DNA of 47,829 bases, from positions 1 through 47,829 of the forward strand of contig JANBTH010000040.1 of NCBI GenBank assembly GCA_027578815.1, given 5' to 3'. The position numbers were made by a program, and so were the translations under genes. The stretch is from Coemansia sp. RSA 1804 (taxonomy: Eukaryota > Kickxellomycota > Kickxellomycetes > Kickxellales > Kickxellaceae). Of the stretch, positions 32,494 through 43,633 are shown piece by piece (position 1 is the first letter of the stretch; the number at the start of each line of letters is the position of its first letter). Under the pieces are notes generated by a model. It was not told where the DNA came from. It searched no databases and was given only the letters and a program-made list of their open reading frames with translations.

Positions 32494-34341
32494 ATGATCA
32501 GTATAAGCTCGTTCAGTGCGTTATTATTCTCAATCGGGTTGGTTTCTGCGGTTGCATGTTCGCTACATATTGCCATACACGTGTCTTTATCGCAGACTAA
32601 AGACAGAAAAGGTTCTTTCTTTGGCACTACAGCACTGCGGGACTGGAAAACAGTTCCAGGAACCTCGGTCAACCCCTTTGCAGTCGAGCAATACGCATTT
32701 GTCGTAAGCACGATAACGCTGGTGTTGATGGTAGCATTTGGAATGCTCGATCTGACAGGAGCAGTTGTTCTTCGCAGTCGCATGTGGAGAAAAAGATCAT
32801 ATCGAGAAGCTTATAAAAACAACAGTAGCGGCGACAAGGACAGTGGTGGTGGAGGCGGATACCATGACGACTGGAGAGACTACCATCCAAACGATACCAC
32901 CGTTTACAGATACGGAGTGGCATCACAGCATCATCATCGACCACTAGTGTGGTGGCGTAGGTGGGCGTCTATTGAGGGCCTTGTTTTTGGCATCAGACGC
33001 AATATGGGGTTTATTCGGCTCTCAGCTGCGTTGCTACTATCCTTGATTTGGTCCCCCGCTATTGTTCAAATAGCCATTGTTGGATACACGGGACAATGCC
33101 ATATAGCGGTTTCCAGCAAGAATGGATCCGCAGCAAGCAGCAGAAATGGTGATAGTGGCGGTGGCAGAGGCGGCGGCGGCGGAGACAATGCTGGCGGGAC
33201 TGCTGCTGATGTTGTGGCCCTGGATGCCTGTGATCTGGTGCGTAAAGCCCTGGTCACCAGCATATTTGCTTGGGTTTCATCGTCACTCATGGCAGTTTTG
33301 CTTGTACTTGTCAATACCACGGGTTCAATGGGCTTACAAGCAAAGGATCTGATGCCATACCACATCGTTCCAACCGATCCCACACCGCTTGCCGGTGGTG
33401 GGGTTATTGTCCCCAATGGCCTTGAAACCGCCAACGTTGCCAATGGCGTGAACTCGGGAGGTGCGTCTGGGCTGTTTGGCGGCGCTGGGATTTACCAGAG
33501 AACAAGTGGGTTGTTTTCGAGCAAACTTAACTCGAATTCTGGAACAGGGCTGCAGATGACGGGGCATATGCCTTTTAACCAGGGCTTGTTTCATCCGCAC
33601 TACCTGATTCACCACCCACACGGATCAACAGCTGCCAGCACGACGGGGCCAAAAGACCCAAACATTGCGCAGTACCGTGCATCGTGGTCACACACTGACG
33701 GGGAATCTATAGTGTCCGAGCTAAGTAGACTCGAGGGGCAAGGCATTACCAAAGCACACATAGGTCAGCATCAGCAGCCAAACACATTACACCAATCATA
33801 CCATATGAAGTCGCAGTCACAGTTGCACCCGCTTCATGGTATAAACCAGTTTCATCCGCCGTCACGTATATCGGAGGAAGAGCAGCATCAGACGGACAGG
33901 CGAGGTGTGGTGGATCAGCACAGTAATCTGTCACGAAATCTAGCATTTGCATACGGTTCGACGCAGCGCAGAGCACGGGCGGCGTTCTATAAAACAAGAT
34001 ACTCGACATCAATATTAGGAATGGCTGATCCACTCGCGCACATGGGTGGAGGAAGTGAGGCGAAGATGTTGAGGGATGGTGCTGGCGGCGCCCAAAGGCA
34101 ACATTACCAGATGCAGCAGTACCTGAATCATGGTCGACCGCCGCTGCCAGGGATTGTTGCCTCGAGATCTGGAGGTGTTGTTGCACGGTCGTTGGCAAGA
34201 CCCAGCTACGAGAGCTGTGATGGCGTCTTGGCTACTGCAAGTCTTGGCGGCGCGGATAGTTTTGGAATTGACACTGGAAGTGGTGGCGGAGGTAATGATG
34301 GCGACGGCGACAGCAAAATCAAGCGCAATACAATTGGCTGA
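32494..34341 (+). CDS. Putative four-span membrane protein, function unknown
   Basis: I do not recognise this 615-residue protein. From the ATG at 32494 the first helix comes at once (ISSFSALLFSIGLVSAVACS). A second span follows at about 68-92 (FVVSTITLVLMVAFGML), then a basic, Gly/His-rich loop. A third lies at about 172-195 (FIRLSAALLLSLIWSPAIVQ), then a Gly/Ser-rich loop, and a fourth at about 250-275 (FAWVSSSLMAVLLVLVN). The C-terminal 330 residues are hydrophilic and rich in G, S, H and Q, with no domain I can name. Four spans and a long soluble tail resemble MARVEL or Sur7-type plasma membrane proteins in outline only. The third-to-fourth loop contains two cysteines and is probably extracytoplasmic. 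A short inverted repeat (34351-34358 with 34367-34374) follows the stop by 9 bases. Confidence 0.65.
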   Translation: MISISSFSALLFSIGLVSAVACSLHIAIHVSLSQTKDRKGSFFGTTALRDWKTVPGTSVNPFAVEQYAFVVSTITLVLMVAFGMLDLTGAVVLRSRMWRKRSYREAYKNNSSGDKDSGGGGGYHDDWRDYHPNDTTVYRYGVASQHHHRPLVWWRRWASIEGLVFGIRRNMGFIRLSAALLLSLIWSPAIVQIAIVGYTGQCHIAVSSKNGSAASSRNGDSGGGRGGGGGDNAGGTAADVVALDACDLVRKALVTSIFAWVSSSLMAVLLVLVNTTGSMGLQAKDLMPYHIVPTDPTPLAGGGVIVPNGLETANVANGVNSGGASGLFGGAGIYQRTSGLFSSKLNSNSGTGLQMTGHMPFNQGLFHPHYLIHHPHGSTAASTTGPKDPNIAQYRASWSHTDGESIVSELSRLEGQGITKAHIGQHQQPNTLHQSYHMKSQSQLHPLHGINQFHPPSRISEEEQHQTDRRGVVDQHSNLSRNLAFAYGSTQRRARAAFYKTRYSTSILGMADPLAHMGGGSEAKMLRDGAGGAQRQHYQMQQYLNHGRPPLPGIVASRSGGVVARSLARPSYESCDGVLATASLGGADSFGIDTGSGGGGNDGDGDSKIKRNTIG

Positions 34342-34775
34342 GAAAGTACAAAAGGCTTGAAAGTTAAAGCCTTTATAGCGTTGCCATCTCTTTTGACATG
34401 CTGAAATGTTCAGGAATTCAACTGCTTTCACGGAAGTTAAATTAAATATGTCACATATTCAGCTCTGCCTCCATTTCTCAGCATCACGGCCGACAATGAT
34501 CAAAATGCTTATTTTCGAGCACGTTCTTTATAAAATAAAGTATATCTTTTTGCTTATATAGGGATAAAGCTTTCAATATTCATTACTGTAAAAAAGCAAT
34601 ATGTTCTCTGTACGAAGGCACCATTTGGTCTTAATATTAATGTAAAAACAAAAACTGCCAAGGAGCACTTTTGCACATGTCTAGTGTATTGTACAAACAA
34701 GAAAAAGATATATTACAAAAAGAAGCTGCCTTATAGACTACTGTCAATTCAGTTCATCTTTGTAATTATAAAGAT
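34342..34775. other. AT-rich intergenic region upstream of the F-box relic
   Basis: These 434 bp hold no gene. They begin with an 8-bp-stem hairpin (34351-34374) in the 3' UTR of the membrane protein gene. The rest is AT-rich with several short ATG frames but no convincing first exon for the downstream F-box sequence. Confidence 0.4.
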
Positions 34776-36441
34776 TTGATATTCATTTATAAAGCGCACT
34801 CTAGCTATCCATTTTATCCAAGCAATTTCAATTTGGGTATTCAAATTTCTTCTTTTTCAATTCATTTTTTGTTTTATTTGTCAACTATTTTATTTCCATA
34901 TTTTATAACTACACTCATTTACAAAAACACGCATATCAACAGTCTTCCAACTGATGTTCTTTTTGCTATTCTCAAGCCTTACTGCGAGGAAGAACTTTAC
35001 ATTGATCGCCATTGGAAAAGATCTACAAACATTCTTTCAGTTTGTCAAAGATGGCGACAGATTGCATTGCCAATAACCTTTAATAAGATATACATTAGCC
35101 TTAGTTATGAACTATGGACCAACATCGATATAATGGCACATGGTATGAAGCAATATCCACGGTCAGTAGATATTAGAATGGATTCTATGGTTACCAGTGA
35201 TGTGGAATATCTAGAAAATGTTTTGGAGAAGCTTAAATCGATTGAAGGTATGCTTGACAATGTTGTGAATCTATTGTTAAATTTTCATATTTATGGCTTT
35301 TTTTTCCGATTCCGAAGAAGAGCATCCGGTGCCAGAAATGGGATTCACAGAAATAGCAAGGAATTTACATGCGCTACTTCCAAACATCTTATCATTACAC
35401 AGTAATATGAAATCAGAAGACAACATATTATCTGCTTTTGAGACTGCCTTACTTAAACTATATGCACCACAACTAACGCAGGTAACAGTTAGCCCAATGG
35501 TAATTGATTCACATATATGTTTTAGCAAATCTCTATCCCAATTTACACATAGTTGGGCGTGGAATGCAACAGTGCTACCAAAAATAAATGTGGATAATCT
35601 GACAAAGCTAGAGCTAACATGCGTTAATGAAACATTTGATTGGAGTGCCTTTTCTAATAAAAAGTCTGATGATTCTAGTGTCCTCCACTTTCCAGCTCTT
35701 GAGTACTTTTCAGTTAGGATGCAAAGTTGAAGAGAATACATAGGAAACGGTCATGAAGAGTTGTTTATGCCAGATAATAGGTTTGCATACACGTTGGTGG
35801 TTCCAAGGCTTGAGTACTTAAATATTAGTGTTCTGTGTCCACCTAGCTGCTCACTATTTACCTCAATTTCCTCGCAAAAGATGCTCAGCAAATTTGTTAT
35901 AGCAAATGCATACAGTACTAGGGTTGAATTCTATGGATTTAGCATATCAGATGCAACCAAATACGTTTTTGAAAAACACTATAAAAACACTACTGGAAAT
36001 AAAGAAGCTGATATCATTGAACTTGCAAATGATTTGCAAATGATTGATGGGTTTAAATGTTCAGCAATAGAGGCATATGTAATCCAAGAGATATTTACAT
36101 CAGAAATGCAACGTGTCAGCTGGCCACAAGTAACAAGTCTAAGCATTTATTATTCAATATCTTTGCCTGAACTACTCAGACTCATTGAGTCAGAACTACC
36201 CAATCTAAGAAAGCTAGAGGCTTATCATATCAAGCTGAGTGACATGCTAGATAATACATTTATTATTCCAGAAATTAAAGATGGTTCCATTACTCCAATC
36301 GAGACAAAGGTCGAGACGCTGGTGTATGGCTTAGGTATGTATGGCTATGGATATGAAAATAGGATACGCAAGAAGTTTGAAGAGTCAATGCCTAAAGTTG
36401 TAAAGTCCTTGAAACATATTGGGCTCAGAAGGCCAAGGTAA
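34776..36441 (+). pseudogene. F-box-like protein gene, broken
   Basis: A conserved F-box core is readable from about 34941: SLPTDVLFAILKPYC, then a helix, then VCQRWRQIALPITF. F-box proteins are substrate adaptors of SCF ubiquitin ligases. The downstream part has leucine-rich strand/helix units (LTKLELTC, PRLEYLNIS, VTSLSIYY, PNLRKLEAYHIKL). Three defects are visible. The F-box frame has no ATG (its open stretch starts at a TTG at 34776). The frame slips by one at a T8 run (35298-35305). An in-frame TGA at 35728-35730 separates two stretches that otherwise read on in the same frame to 36441. The region is clearly more AT-rich than neighbouring genes. An undetected 5' exon could supply the start, but the other two defects remain. 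It could be a decaying member of an expanded F-box family. Confidence 0.65.
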
Positions 36442-37241
36442 TACAAAATAGTGCCTAGTCACAAGTGTATGTCATAGCATTTTTCCAGTTTTCTTTTTCT
36501 TTTATTTCCATTGTTTTTTGCCATATCATATCATATAAAATAAACATATAACATAGTCACTACATTTGTGCAGGGCATCAGAAAACAAAGATAAAAGATA
36601 AAAGAAAGGAGATGAATCAATCAGACCCAGATAAGTCTGTCGTCAGCAAATGATGGGCCCAGGGGTACCTCCGTTGGACAGCTTTCTTGCGGCTGCTTTT
36701 ATTAGCTAACCGTTGGGTTTTTGGCTGTGCGAGGGGTTGTATTCAGCTCATGGTTCAGATTTTCCGTTGCTGTTAAGGCGTTCCCAGCGAGCCGGATGAG
36801 CGGAAACTGCTTTTGAGGCGCACTTTGTAGTCAATGCGTTGGTTGTGTGTCTTGCAGATGCTCATCTGTTGGCGGTGGTAAGAGTCGGGGGTGCACCATG
36901 CTTCTCAGACTCTTGGGGGCTTTTTTCAGAGACATTAGACCCCTGTGGGAAAATGAAGGTCCTCCGATAATGAGTTTGAACAAGCAAATAAAAACATAAT
37001 CATCACCCCCTACTCCTGTTTTTTTGTTTTTTATCTCTACATAAGCGTTTTGATCCATTTTTCGGGGCTCACTTTCTTTCCTTCCTCTTTGGCTCTTCAC
37101 CTTTTTTATTTACATTATTATAGCTGGTACGATCTTTGACAGGTTTGCACTCGTCCCTTTCTTTCTCTCTTTCAGGTGGTGTTTTCATTATTACAGACGT
37201 TGTTTTGCTGCTGCCTGGCATTAAAAACGCACAAACCGGAG
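36442..37241. promoter_or_regulatory. PFK upstream region
   Basis: There is no gene in these 800 bp. An ATATC/ATAAAA-rich stretch (36520-36560) and AAAGATAAAAGATAAAAG (36585-36606) follow the F-box relic. A G/C-richer block (about 36640-36840) comes next. From about 37075 the coding strand becomes pyrimidine-rich and ends in CTTTCTCTCTTTCAG at 37175, a good 3' splice-site look-alike, so the PFK 5' UTR may contain an intron. Confidence 0.45.
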
Positions 37242-40200
37242 ATGGACTCGTTGAACCTAAACCTAGCGTTTTCGCACGTGGCGCTGGTGGCAACGTCAGC
37301 CGATCTGTTCCAAAGGACAGTAGAGTTTTACCTGGACTTTGGATTTAGTACAGTGCGGCAGATCACGCATACTGTTCCACGCAAGGACATTGCGCACACA
37401 AGTACGGTTATCAGCGAGGCGTGGCTGCACTTGTTTGCGTGTCGGCCTGAGAACAACGTTACGCTTAGGATCATTCACAGCGATGGAGGAGAAGATAAAG
37501 GGCTAAAGACCGCCACTAGTGGTGGCAGTGGGTCTAATGGTATTAGGATCTGTCTTGCTACGCCAGAGATCGAGGTAAGTCTTTTGTGTGCATTCTATTA
37601 TTTTTCATTCTTGCTTTTTCTATTCGTTTTTCGGGGTTGCAAGGAGAGTGAAGGGTTTTTGGGAAATCGACTCCATCGATAACGTAGCAAAAGATCCTTT
37701 CCGCAACCACCATCTCTTTTCTTCTTCTCACACAGCAGCAATGCATACAGCGGCAGTGGGCAAAGCATGGTGGTCCATTTTTCTTGTTTCCCTGTCTGGG
37801 AATAGTGGGGGAAATGTTATCTGTGCGTCCGATCAACAAAAAGATAACGCATTCATCTTGGCAAGCACAGATTTTTTGGATTAATGGCGAAAATTACCAC
37901 CCACTATTTTTTTTAAAAAAAACGAAGGAAATGTAGGACGCGAAAAAGATTCTCAAGCAGAACAACACAAGTTTCACGACTCACCCGGACGCCGAAAGCA
38001 ACGACGACCGCATAGCCACGCACGATCCGCTTGGCAACGAGGTGTTCTTTATAACGCAGCCCAACACGTTCTCGATCCCGTCATCGCCCGAAGTGAAGCC
38101 GATGCGCGCGCACGGAACACCGCCGGCAGAGGAGCTTGATTTGCTAGCGGAGGCGACCAAGCGCAAGAGCATAGGAATCTTGACGTCGGGTGGCGATGCA
38201 CAGGGCATGAATCCGTGCGTGCGTGCTGTGGTGCGCATGGCGATTGCACGCAGTTGCCGGCCGTTCCTGATCTACGAGGGGTACCAGGGACTGGTTGACG
38301 GAGGTGACAAGATCAAGGAGGCTACGTGGACCGATGTGAGCGGGTTTCTGACGCTGGGCGGGACGATGATTGGCACGGCGCGATGCAAGGAGTTCCGTGA
38401 TCTGGAAGGCCGACGCAAGGGGGTGCGCAATCTGATCAAGCATGGAATCGATGCGCTTGTGGTGATCGGTGGTGACGGGTCGCTGACGGGTGCGGATAGA
38501 CTGCGCGCCGAGTGGCCAGATCACGTTGAGCAGCTGGAGAAGGCGGGCGAAATCACGCCGGAGGAGGCGGCCGGACACGGCACGCTGATGATAGTTGGGA
38601 TGGTTGGGTCGATCGACAACGACCTTGCGTCAACTGACATGACAATTGGCGCGTGCTCGGCACTGGAGCGCATCTGCGAGTCGGTTGACGCCATTCTCAG
38701 CACCGCCATGAGCCACCAGCGCGCGTTTGTGGTGGAGGTGATGGGAAGGCACTGCGGATGGCTGGCGCTGAACGCGGCTATCAGCACTGGTGCCGACTAC
38801 CTGTTCATCCCGGAGGCGCCACCAAGCAAGGCCGACTGGGAGGCAGCTATGTGCCGCACGCTCAAGTCCAGTCGCGATGCTGGCAAGCGCACGTCGTTGG
38901 TCATTGTGGCCGAAGGCGCGCTGGATAAGGATCTGAAGCCGATTCGCGCAGACTATATCCGCGAGATTCTGGCCACGCGGCTCGGCTATGACACGCGCGT
39001 TACCATCCTGGGCCATGTGCAGCGTGGCGGAGCACCCGCGCATTTTGACCGATTCCTGGGCACGATGCAGGGCGCTGAGGCTGTTGAGGCGATTCTGCGC
39101 GCTACGCCCGAGACGCCGTCGCCAGTGATTGGCATGCTGGAGAACAAGATTACCACGCAGCCGCTGAAGGAAGCCATTGAGCTGACCGGACAGGTTGCGC
39201 AGGCCATCGAGCGCAAGGACTTTGCGCGCGCCATGCAGCTGCGGTCGCAGTCGTTTGCCAACCAGCTGCAGTCGTACAAGGAGATTGCCAGCTACAACTC
39301 TGACAGCAAGATGCGGCTGCCTGAGAACAAGCGTCTGCGCATTGCCATTCTGCACGCCGGAGCACCGGCCGGAGGCATGAACACGGCTACGCGCAGCGCT
39401 GTACGACTGTGCATCAACCGCGGCCACACGCCGCTGGGCGTGCACAACGGGTTTCCTGGTCTGATGCGCGGCGAGCTGTCGGAGCTGGACTGGCTGACGG
39501 TCGACGGGTGGACTATTGCTGGTGGCTCAAAGCTGGGCACCAACCGCGACCAGCCGACGCCGCAGCTCGGTGCCGTTGCTTACCAGCTGCAAAAGCACAA
39601 CATCCACGCGCTGATGGTGATCGGTGGGTTTGAGGCGTACACGGCGGTGCTTGCTTTGGCGCGCAACCGAAGCCAGTATCCGGCCTTCAATATTCCAATT
39701 GCGCTGATTCCGGCCACGGTCTCCAACAACGTGCCAGGCACCGAGTACTCGCTGGGCTCAGACACAGCTGCCAACGTCATCGTGCAGGCGTCCGACATGA
39801 TCAAGCAGTCGGCATCATCCAACCGGCGCCGCGTGTTCGTGATCGAGGTGCAAGGAGGCAACTGCGGGTTCCTGGCGGTGATGGCCGGCATCTCGGGCGG
39901 CTCTACCACTGTCTACACGCCCGAGGAGGGTGTTGATCTGACCCGTCTGCAGCGCGACATTGCACATCTGCGATCGCGCTACATCAAGGAACTGGGGCGG
40001 TCCGAGGGCCGCGTAACGCTGTGTAACGAGAACGCTTCAAAGACGTACTCAACCGACATGATTGCGCGCATCTACGACGCCGAGTCCGGCGGTTTCTACG
40101 GCGCGCGCACCGCCGTGCTCGGCCATCTGCAGCAGGGCGGCACGCCGTCGCCGCTGGATCGGTGCCGCGCCAACACAATGGCCATCGAGTCCGTCAACTG

Positions 40201-40606
40201 GCTGCAGGCCAAGTGCTGGGACGCAATGGATGTGCCTAACGAGGATAACGTTAGACTGCCTGCCGACAAGCTGAAGCGCAAGTACTTCCCGCGCGTCTTT
40301 GACACGTCGCGCGACTCTGTCGGACTTTTGGGCGTGATTGGGTCGGAGCTTCGTTTCACGCCTGTGGAGGATCTGGTGCAGCACACTGACTTTGTCCGCC
40401 GTGTGCCCCACGCTGTCTGGTGGCATGCCAGCCGCCAGCTCATCGACATCTTGTCGGGCGTGGGCGTTGATATCGAGAAGGGCGGGTGCACCACTGAGTA
40501 CAAGTCCTGTGCTATTGATCTGACCGCCGAGGATCTGATGCGTCTTTATGGCCACCAGAACCGCAAGCTGTCCAAGCTCGCCACTCCCGCCAGCGTGCTC
40601 AGCTGA
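37242..40606 (+). CDS. PFK1: ATP-dependent 6-phosphofructokinase, fungal subunit
   Basis: Two exons, 37242-37574 and 37937-40606, with a 362 bp phase-0 intron (GTAAGT...ATGTAG), give 1000 residues. This is close to the 960-990 of yeast Pfk1/Pfk2. The enzyme turns fructose 6-phosphate and ATP into fructose 1,6-bisphosphate in glycolysis. Exon 1 and the start of exon 2 encode the fungal N-terminal glyoxalase-like domain (FSHVALVATS...). The catalytic half shows GILTSGGDAQGMN (193-203), GGDGSLTGA, GSIDNDLASTDMTIGA (335 onward; catalytic D338), MGRHCGWLAL and GHVQRGG. The second, regulatory half repeats the fold (HAGAPAGGMNTATRSAV, PATVSNNVPGTEYSLG, GHLQQGGTPSPLDR). The ATG at 37242 directly precedes conserved sequence. 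The gene is GC-rich, unlike the F-box relic upstream. Only one subunit gene is in this window; fungal PFKs may be hetero-oligomers. Confidence 0.96.
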
Positions 40607-41797
40607 GCGGTTTGGCATGATCTGGTGTGGTCGGTTAAGGTTCTCTTTTCTCCGCCCGTAGTAGTAGATCTTTTATCTTTTTTCTTGTTTGTTTGTTTGT
40701 TTCCTAATGCACTTTTGCTGATTCATTAGTGGGAGCGGTAGGTGGGGCATGCCTTTTTGCTTCTGTTTACATCGTTTGCAGTGCGTGGGAATCTTCCTTT
40801 GTTTTGGTTTTTTGTTAACGCCTTTTTATTCCATCTGATTGCAACAGCCAGCGGCAGATCAATTGACATGAAATGGGTGGGAAGCGACGCCGGCAGTTGG
40901 TGCAAGCTTCGCCATTGTGTATTTTTTCTATTGGCGTTGGGGGGGATATATGGCAAGTCCTGTTGTCAGATGCGTCTGTCAGTCTCCCATCTCTATATCT
41001 GATTTCGCTATTTTGGAATATGCAAAAGAGAAGGTGCCAAAAGAGAAGGGAGAAAAAGGGCCCCTCTTTATGGAGGTGAAAAGTAGGCTTTTAGCTTTTT
41101 ATTAGTGACAGTGGTGATTACTTATCCTTTATCAGCCACAAAGAAAAAAGGGAAAAACAATAATAATAATCATTATCAGCACCCGCCTTCTGGTCCTTGA
41201 GTGCTACTATTTTTTCCAGCTTCTTTTTCTCTTTTCTTTCTACGCTCAAGTCTCGTTCGGACTTTCCAGCACCTGTGTAGGCTGGGAGATAATAGAGTAA
41301 GAAGTGAAAAATGGTGTATGAACGAACCCATCCCGTTTCGCCCCCATCCCCTCCAATTAAATCGTAGGCATTCATTTCTATCATCATATTCTTTTGAAAT
41401 ATCGTCCATGCGTTCAAGAAAGGAAAACGAAAACGTGAAGCCTTTTTCAAAAAAAAAATCGGGGAAAAACTTTATCAGATTTACCGAGTTCTGGCCCAAT
41501 ATATATTCTCTCTTGGTTTCCTTGCTTTTCTTTCTCCTTTCAGTCCCACTTTATTTTTTTTTCCCGTATTGCACTTTCATTTTTTGTATTAGAACGCATT
41601 TATTAGTATCCTTACCTTCTTTTTTTCATAATACACATATCCTTTTATCCTTTATATTACACATATCCATCCTATCTCTTTACAGCACTCATCGCTTTTT
41701 GTTTCGACATCTTTTCTATTCCGTCTACAAAACCAAGCTGAAACAACACACACACGCATCGGTAGAGAGAGAGAACAAAAGAAAAATAGAAGACATA
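40607..41797. promoter_or_regulatory. PFK 3' flank and DUF1636 gene upstream region
   Basis: These 1191 bp hold no supportable gene. A (GTTT)4 repeat lies at 40686-40701 in the PFK 3' flank. From about 41195 onward the coding strand has repeated pyrimidine blocks (41205-41245, 41510-41590, 41600-41720), and the open frame of the next gene happens to run through them from a non-ATG codon. The sequence reads as low-complexity F/S/L, not as a domain. Confidence 0.5.
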
Positions 41798-43633
41798 ATG
41801 GGTGTCTTTTGGCCGCTCACCAACTTTCCAAACATCGCAAGGTTTGTTGGGCTCATCGGGGTGGCTGCCGGCTTTTGCATAATCGTCGATCGCGAAGCAC
41901 GCTACACGCTTATGCGGTATCTCTACACGCAGCTAAAAAGATTAGATGAAACATCCGCCAAAGACATAGAGGAAACCCAAGCTCGCGGGGATTTATTGTT
42001 ATCGCTGCTAACAACATCGCCTGCTGGTTCTCACGATAAACACAGCCGCAATTTTCACAGCCATCTGATAGAGCAATCGGATGACGGTTACAACGACGAC
42101 GACGACGACGAGTCAACCCGCCAGCAACGGCTGCCGTTCCGCGTGTCCAGCAAGACGGTATCGAAGGAACCGCTGGGCTTTGTTGCCACCGCAGCAAGGG
42201 ATGCCCGGTCGTTTGCGTCCGACTCGACTGCGTTCTCGCGGGCCGCCTCGCCGCTTGGGCTGCGCTCAGTCTCGGCCTCGTCCGAGATGGATGCAGTCAA
42301 CCGGCTGGGCGAGGCGCTGATCAGCCGTCTGCAGAAGCTCGACGACACCACCAGCGGAGGCGCAAGAGATGGCGGCAGCACTGTTGTTGGGCGCATGGCA
42401 TTGCCTCCGACGCCGCCGGACACAAAGACAAACGCGCGCGAGCTCACCACAACAATAGCTGCAGCCGAGCAACCGTCGGTGGCTAAAGATACTCGCGGTA
42501 ACGGAGACGTGGACGGCAGCAATGGATACCATGTGGCCGCAGTAGCAAGGCAGCCGCTGGATGGGCAGCAGCAGCAGGGGCAGGGCGGCGGCGACGAGGT
42601 TCTCATGCCTCTTACTGCGGTGGATGGGCCACAGACGCCGCAGCAGGAGGAGGAGGAGGAGGAAGAGACGCCAGCGCCAAAGCCAAAGCCAAAGCCAAAG
42701 CCTGCCGCCGAGTCGAAGCGTCTGGCGGCACTGCCAAACCCCAACGCACCCGCCGTCCGCTCGACAATGCGCGACGGCCGCCCGCTGGCCTTCGACTACC
42801 CGCCCCAAGCAGACCGCGCGCCCGAGCGTGCTGCCGCCAGACGCGAGCGGTCGCACGTGGAGATAGAAACAGCCACCGACCACGACAGCTACGGATTCGT
42901 GTCCAACCCCGCTGCGCTCGTGGCGTATGGCGGGTCCGGATCCAACACCCTGGTCAGCACAGATCCAACGCAGCAAGGCAGTCCGCGCACCGGAACAGAC
43001 TCGGCAGGAGCTGGAGCAGCAGAAGCAGGGGGAGACCACTACCTTTTCGTGTGCGTCAAGTGCCACCGCCAGAGCACCAACGAGGTGTGCGAGAAGATAT
43101 GCAGCGACGAGGACGGCGTGCTGCGGTGCAAGCTGCGTCCGCGCAGCAACGGGCTTCCCGTGGACGACATGGAGGACCTGGTGCTGCCGATGACGCCCAA
43201 GATGTACACCAACGGGCGTCGCAAAACAACCGGCCGCATGCTGTACGAGAACCTCACGGCCCTCCACTCGCAGCACGAGCGCATGAAGACCCGCACCGCC
43301 TGCCACGGCACCACGGCGCCGCACAGCGCTGCGTCGCGCGAGTGCCCCAACGCCGTCCGCTCCAGACTGCGCATCGTCCCGGTCAACTGCCTCTCCATGT
43401 GCCACCTGGGCAACGTGGTCGCCGTTGCCGGGCCCGGCAAGTTCAGCTACCAGTTTGGCGCGATGCACGAGACCGACTCCGAGGACATGCAGGCCATCCT
43501 GCAGTTTGCCGAGGACTACATCGAAAGCGCTGAGGGCTTCACCAAAAACAAAACGAGGCCTCCCAGGCTGTCCCGCAACATCCTGGCCCGCATCCCTCCG
43601 CCGCTCCCGTCCTTTACTAGCATTGCAGAGTAG
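41798..43633 (+). CDS. Membrane-anchored DUF1636-type cysteine protein, probable metal or [2Fe-2S] binder
   Basis: This is a 611-residue protein from the ATG at 41798. The open frame runs upstream to 41201, but that stretch is CT-rich leader. Residues 13-31 (ARFVGLIGVAAGFCIIV) form one membrane span followed by basic residues, a likely signal anchor. About 370 residues of disordered sequence follow, with acidic D/E runs and a PKPKPKPKP repeat. The C-terminal domain (about 414-605) has C419-x2-C422, C531-x3-C535 in NCLSMCHLG, a GPGKFSYQFG strand and RPPRLSRNILARIPP. This end pattern matches DUF1636, a bacterial family of predicted thioredoxin-like metal or Fe-S proteins found near cobalamin/CobW genes. 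The bacterial members are short and soluble, so anchor and linker are additions. The family call rests on motif memory. Cofactor and compartment are inferred. Confidence 0.78.
   Translation: MGVFWPLTNFPNIARFVGLIGVAAGFCIIVDREARYTLMRYLYTQLKRLDETSAKDIEETQARGDLLLSLLTTSPAGSHDKHSRNFHSHLIEQSDDGYNDDDDDESTRQQRLPFRVSSKTVSKEPLGFVATAARDARSFASDSTAFSRAASPLGLRSVSASSEMDAVNRLGEALISRLQKLDDTTSGGARDGGSTVVGRMALPPTPPDTKTNARELTTTIAAAEQPSVAKDTRGNGDVDGSNGYHVAAVARQPLDGQQQQGQGGGDEVLMPLTAVDGPQTPQQEEEEEEETPAPKPKPKPKPAAESKRLAALPNPNAPAVRSTMRDGRPLAFDYPPQADRAPERAAARRERSHVEIETATDHDSYGFVSNPAALVAYGGSGSNTLVSTDPTQQGSPRTGTDSAGAGAAEAGGDHYLFVCVKCHRQSTNEVCEKICSDEDGVLRCKLRPRSNGLPVDDMEDLVLPMTPKMYTNGRRKTTGRMLYENLTALHSQHERMKTRTACHGTTAPHSAASRECPNAVRSRLRIVPVNCLSMCHLGNVVAVAGPGKFSYQFGAMHETDSEDMQAILQFAEDYIESAEGFTKNKTRPPRLSRNILARIPPPLPSFTSIAE

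Noticed and set aside
34936..34943. CAACAG at 34937-34942 as acceptor for a hidden first exon of the F-box gene
   Set aside because: All other introns here use TAG, no convincing donor with an in-phase ATG was found upstream, and two further lesions remain.
37588..37884. 98-codon plus-strand frame
   Set aside because: It lies wholly within the PFK intron and carries no motif.
41201..41797. 199-codon upstream extension of the DUF1636 gene
   Set aside because: It translates CT-rich leader and T runs into F/L/S sequence; the ATG at 41798 starts a clean signal anchor.
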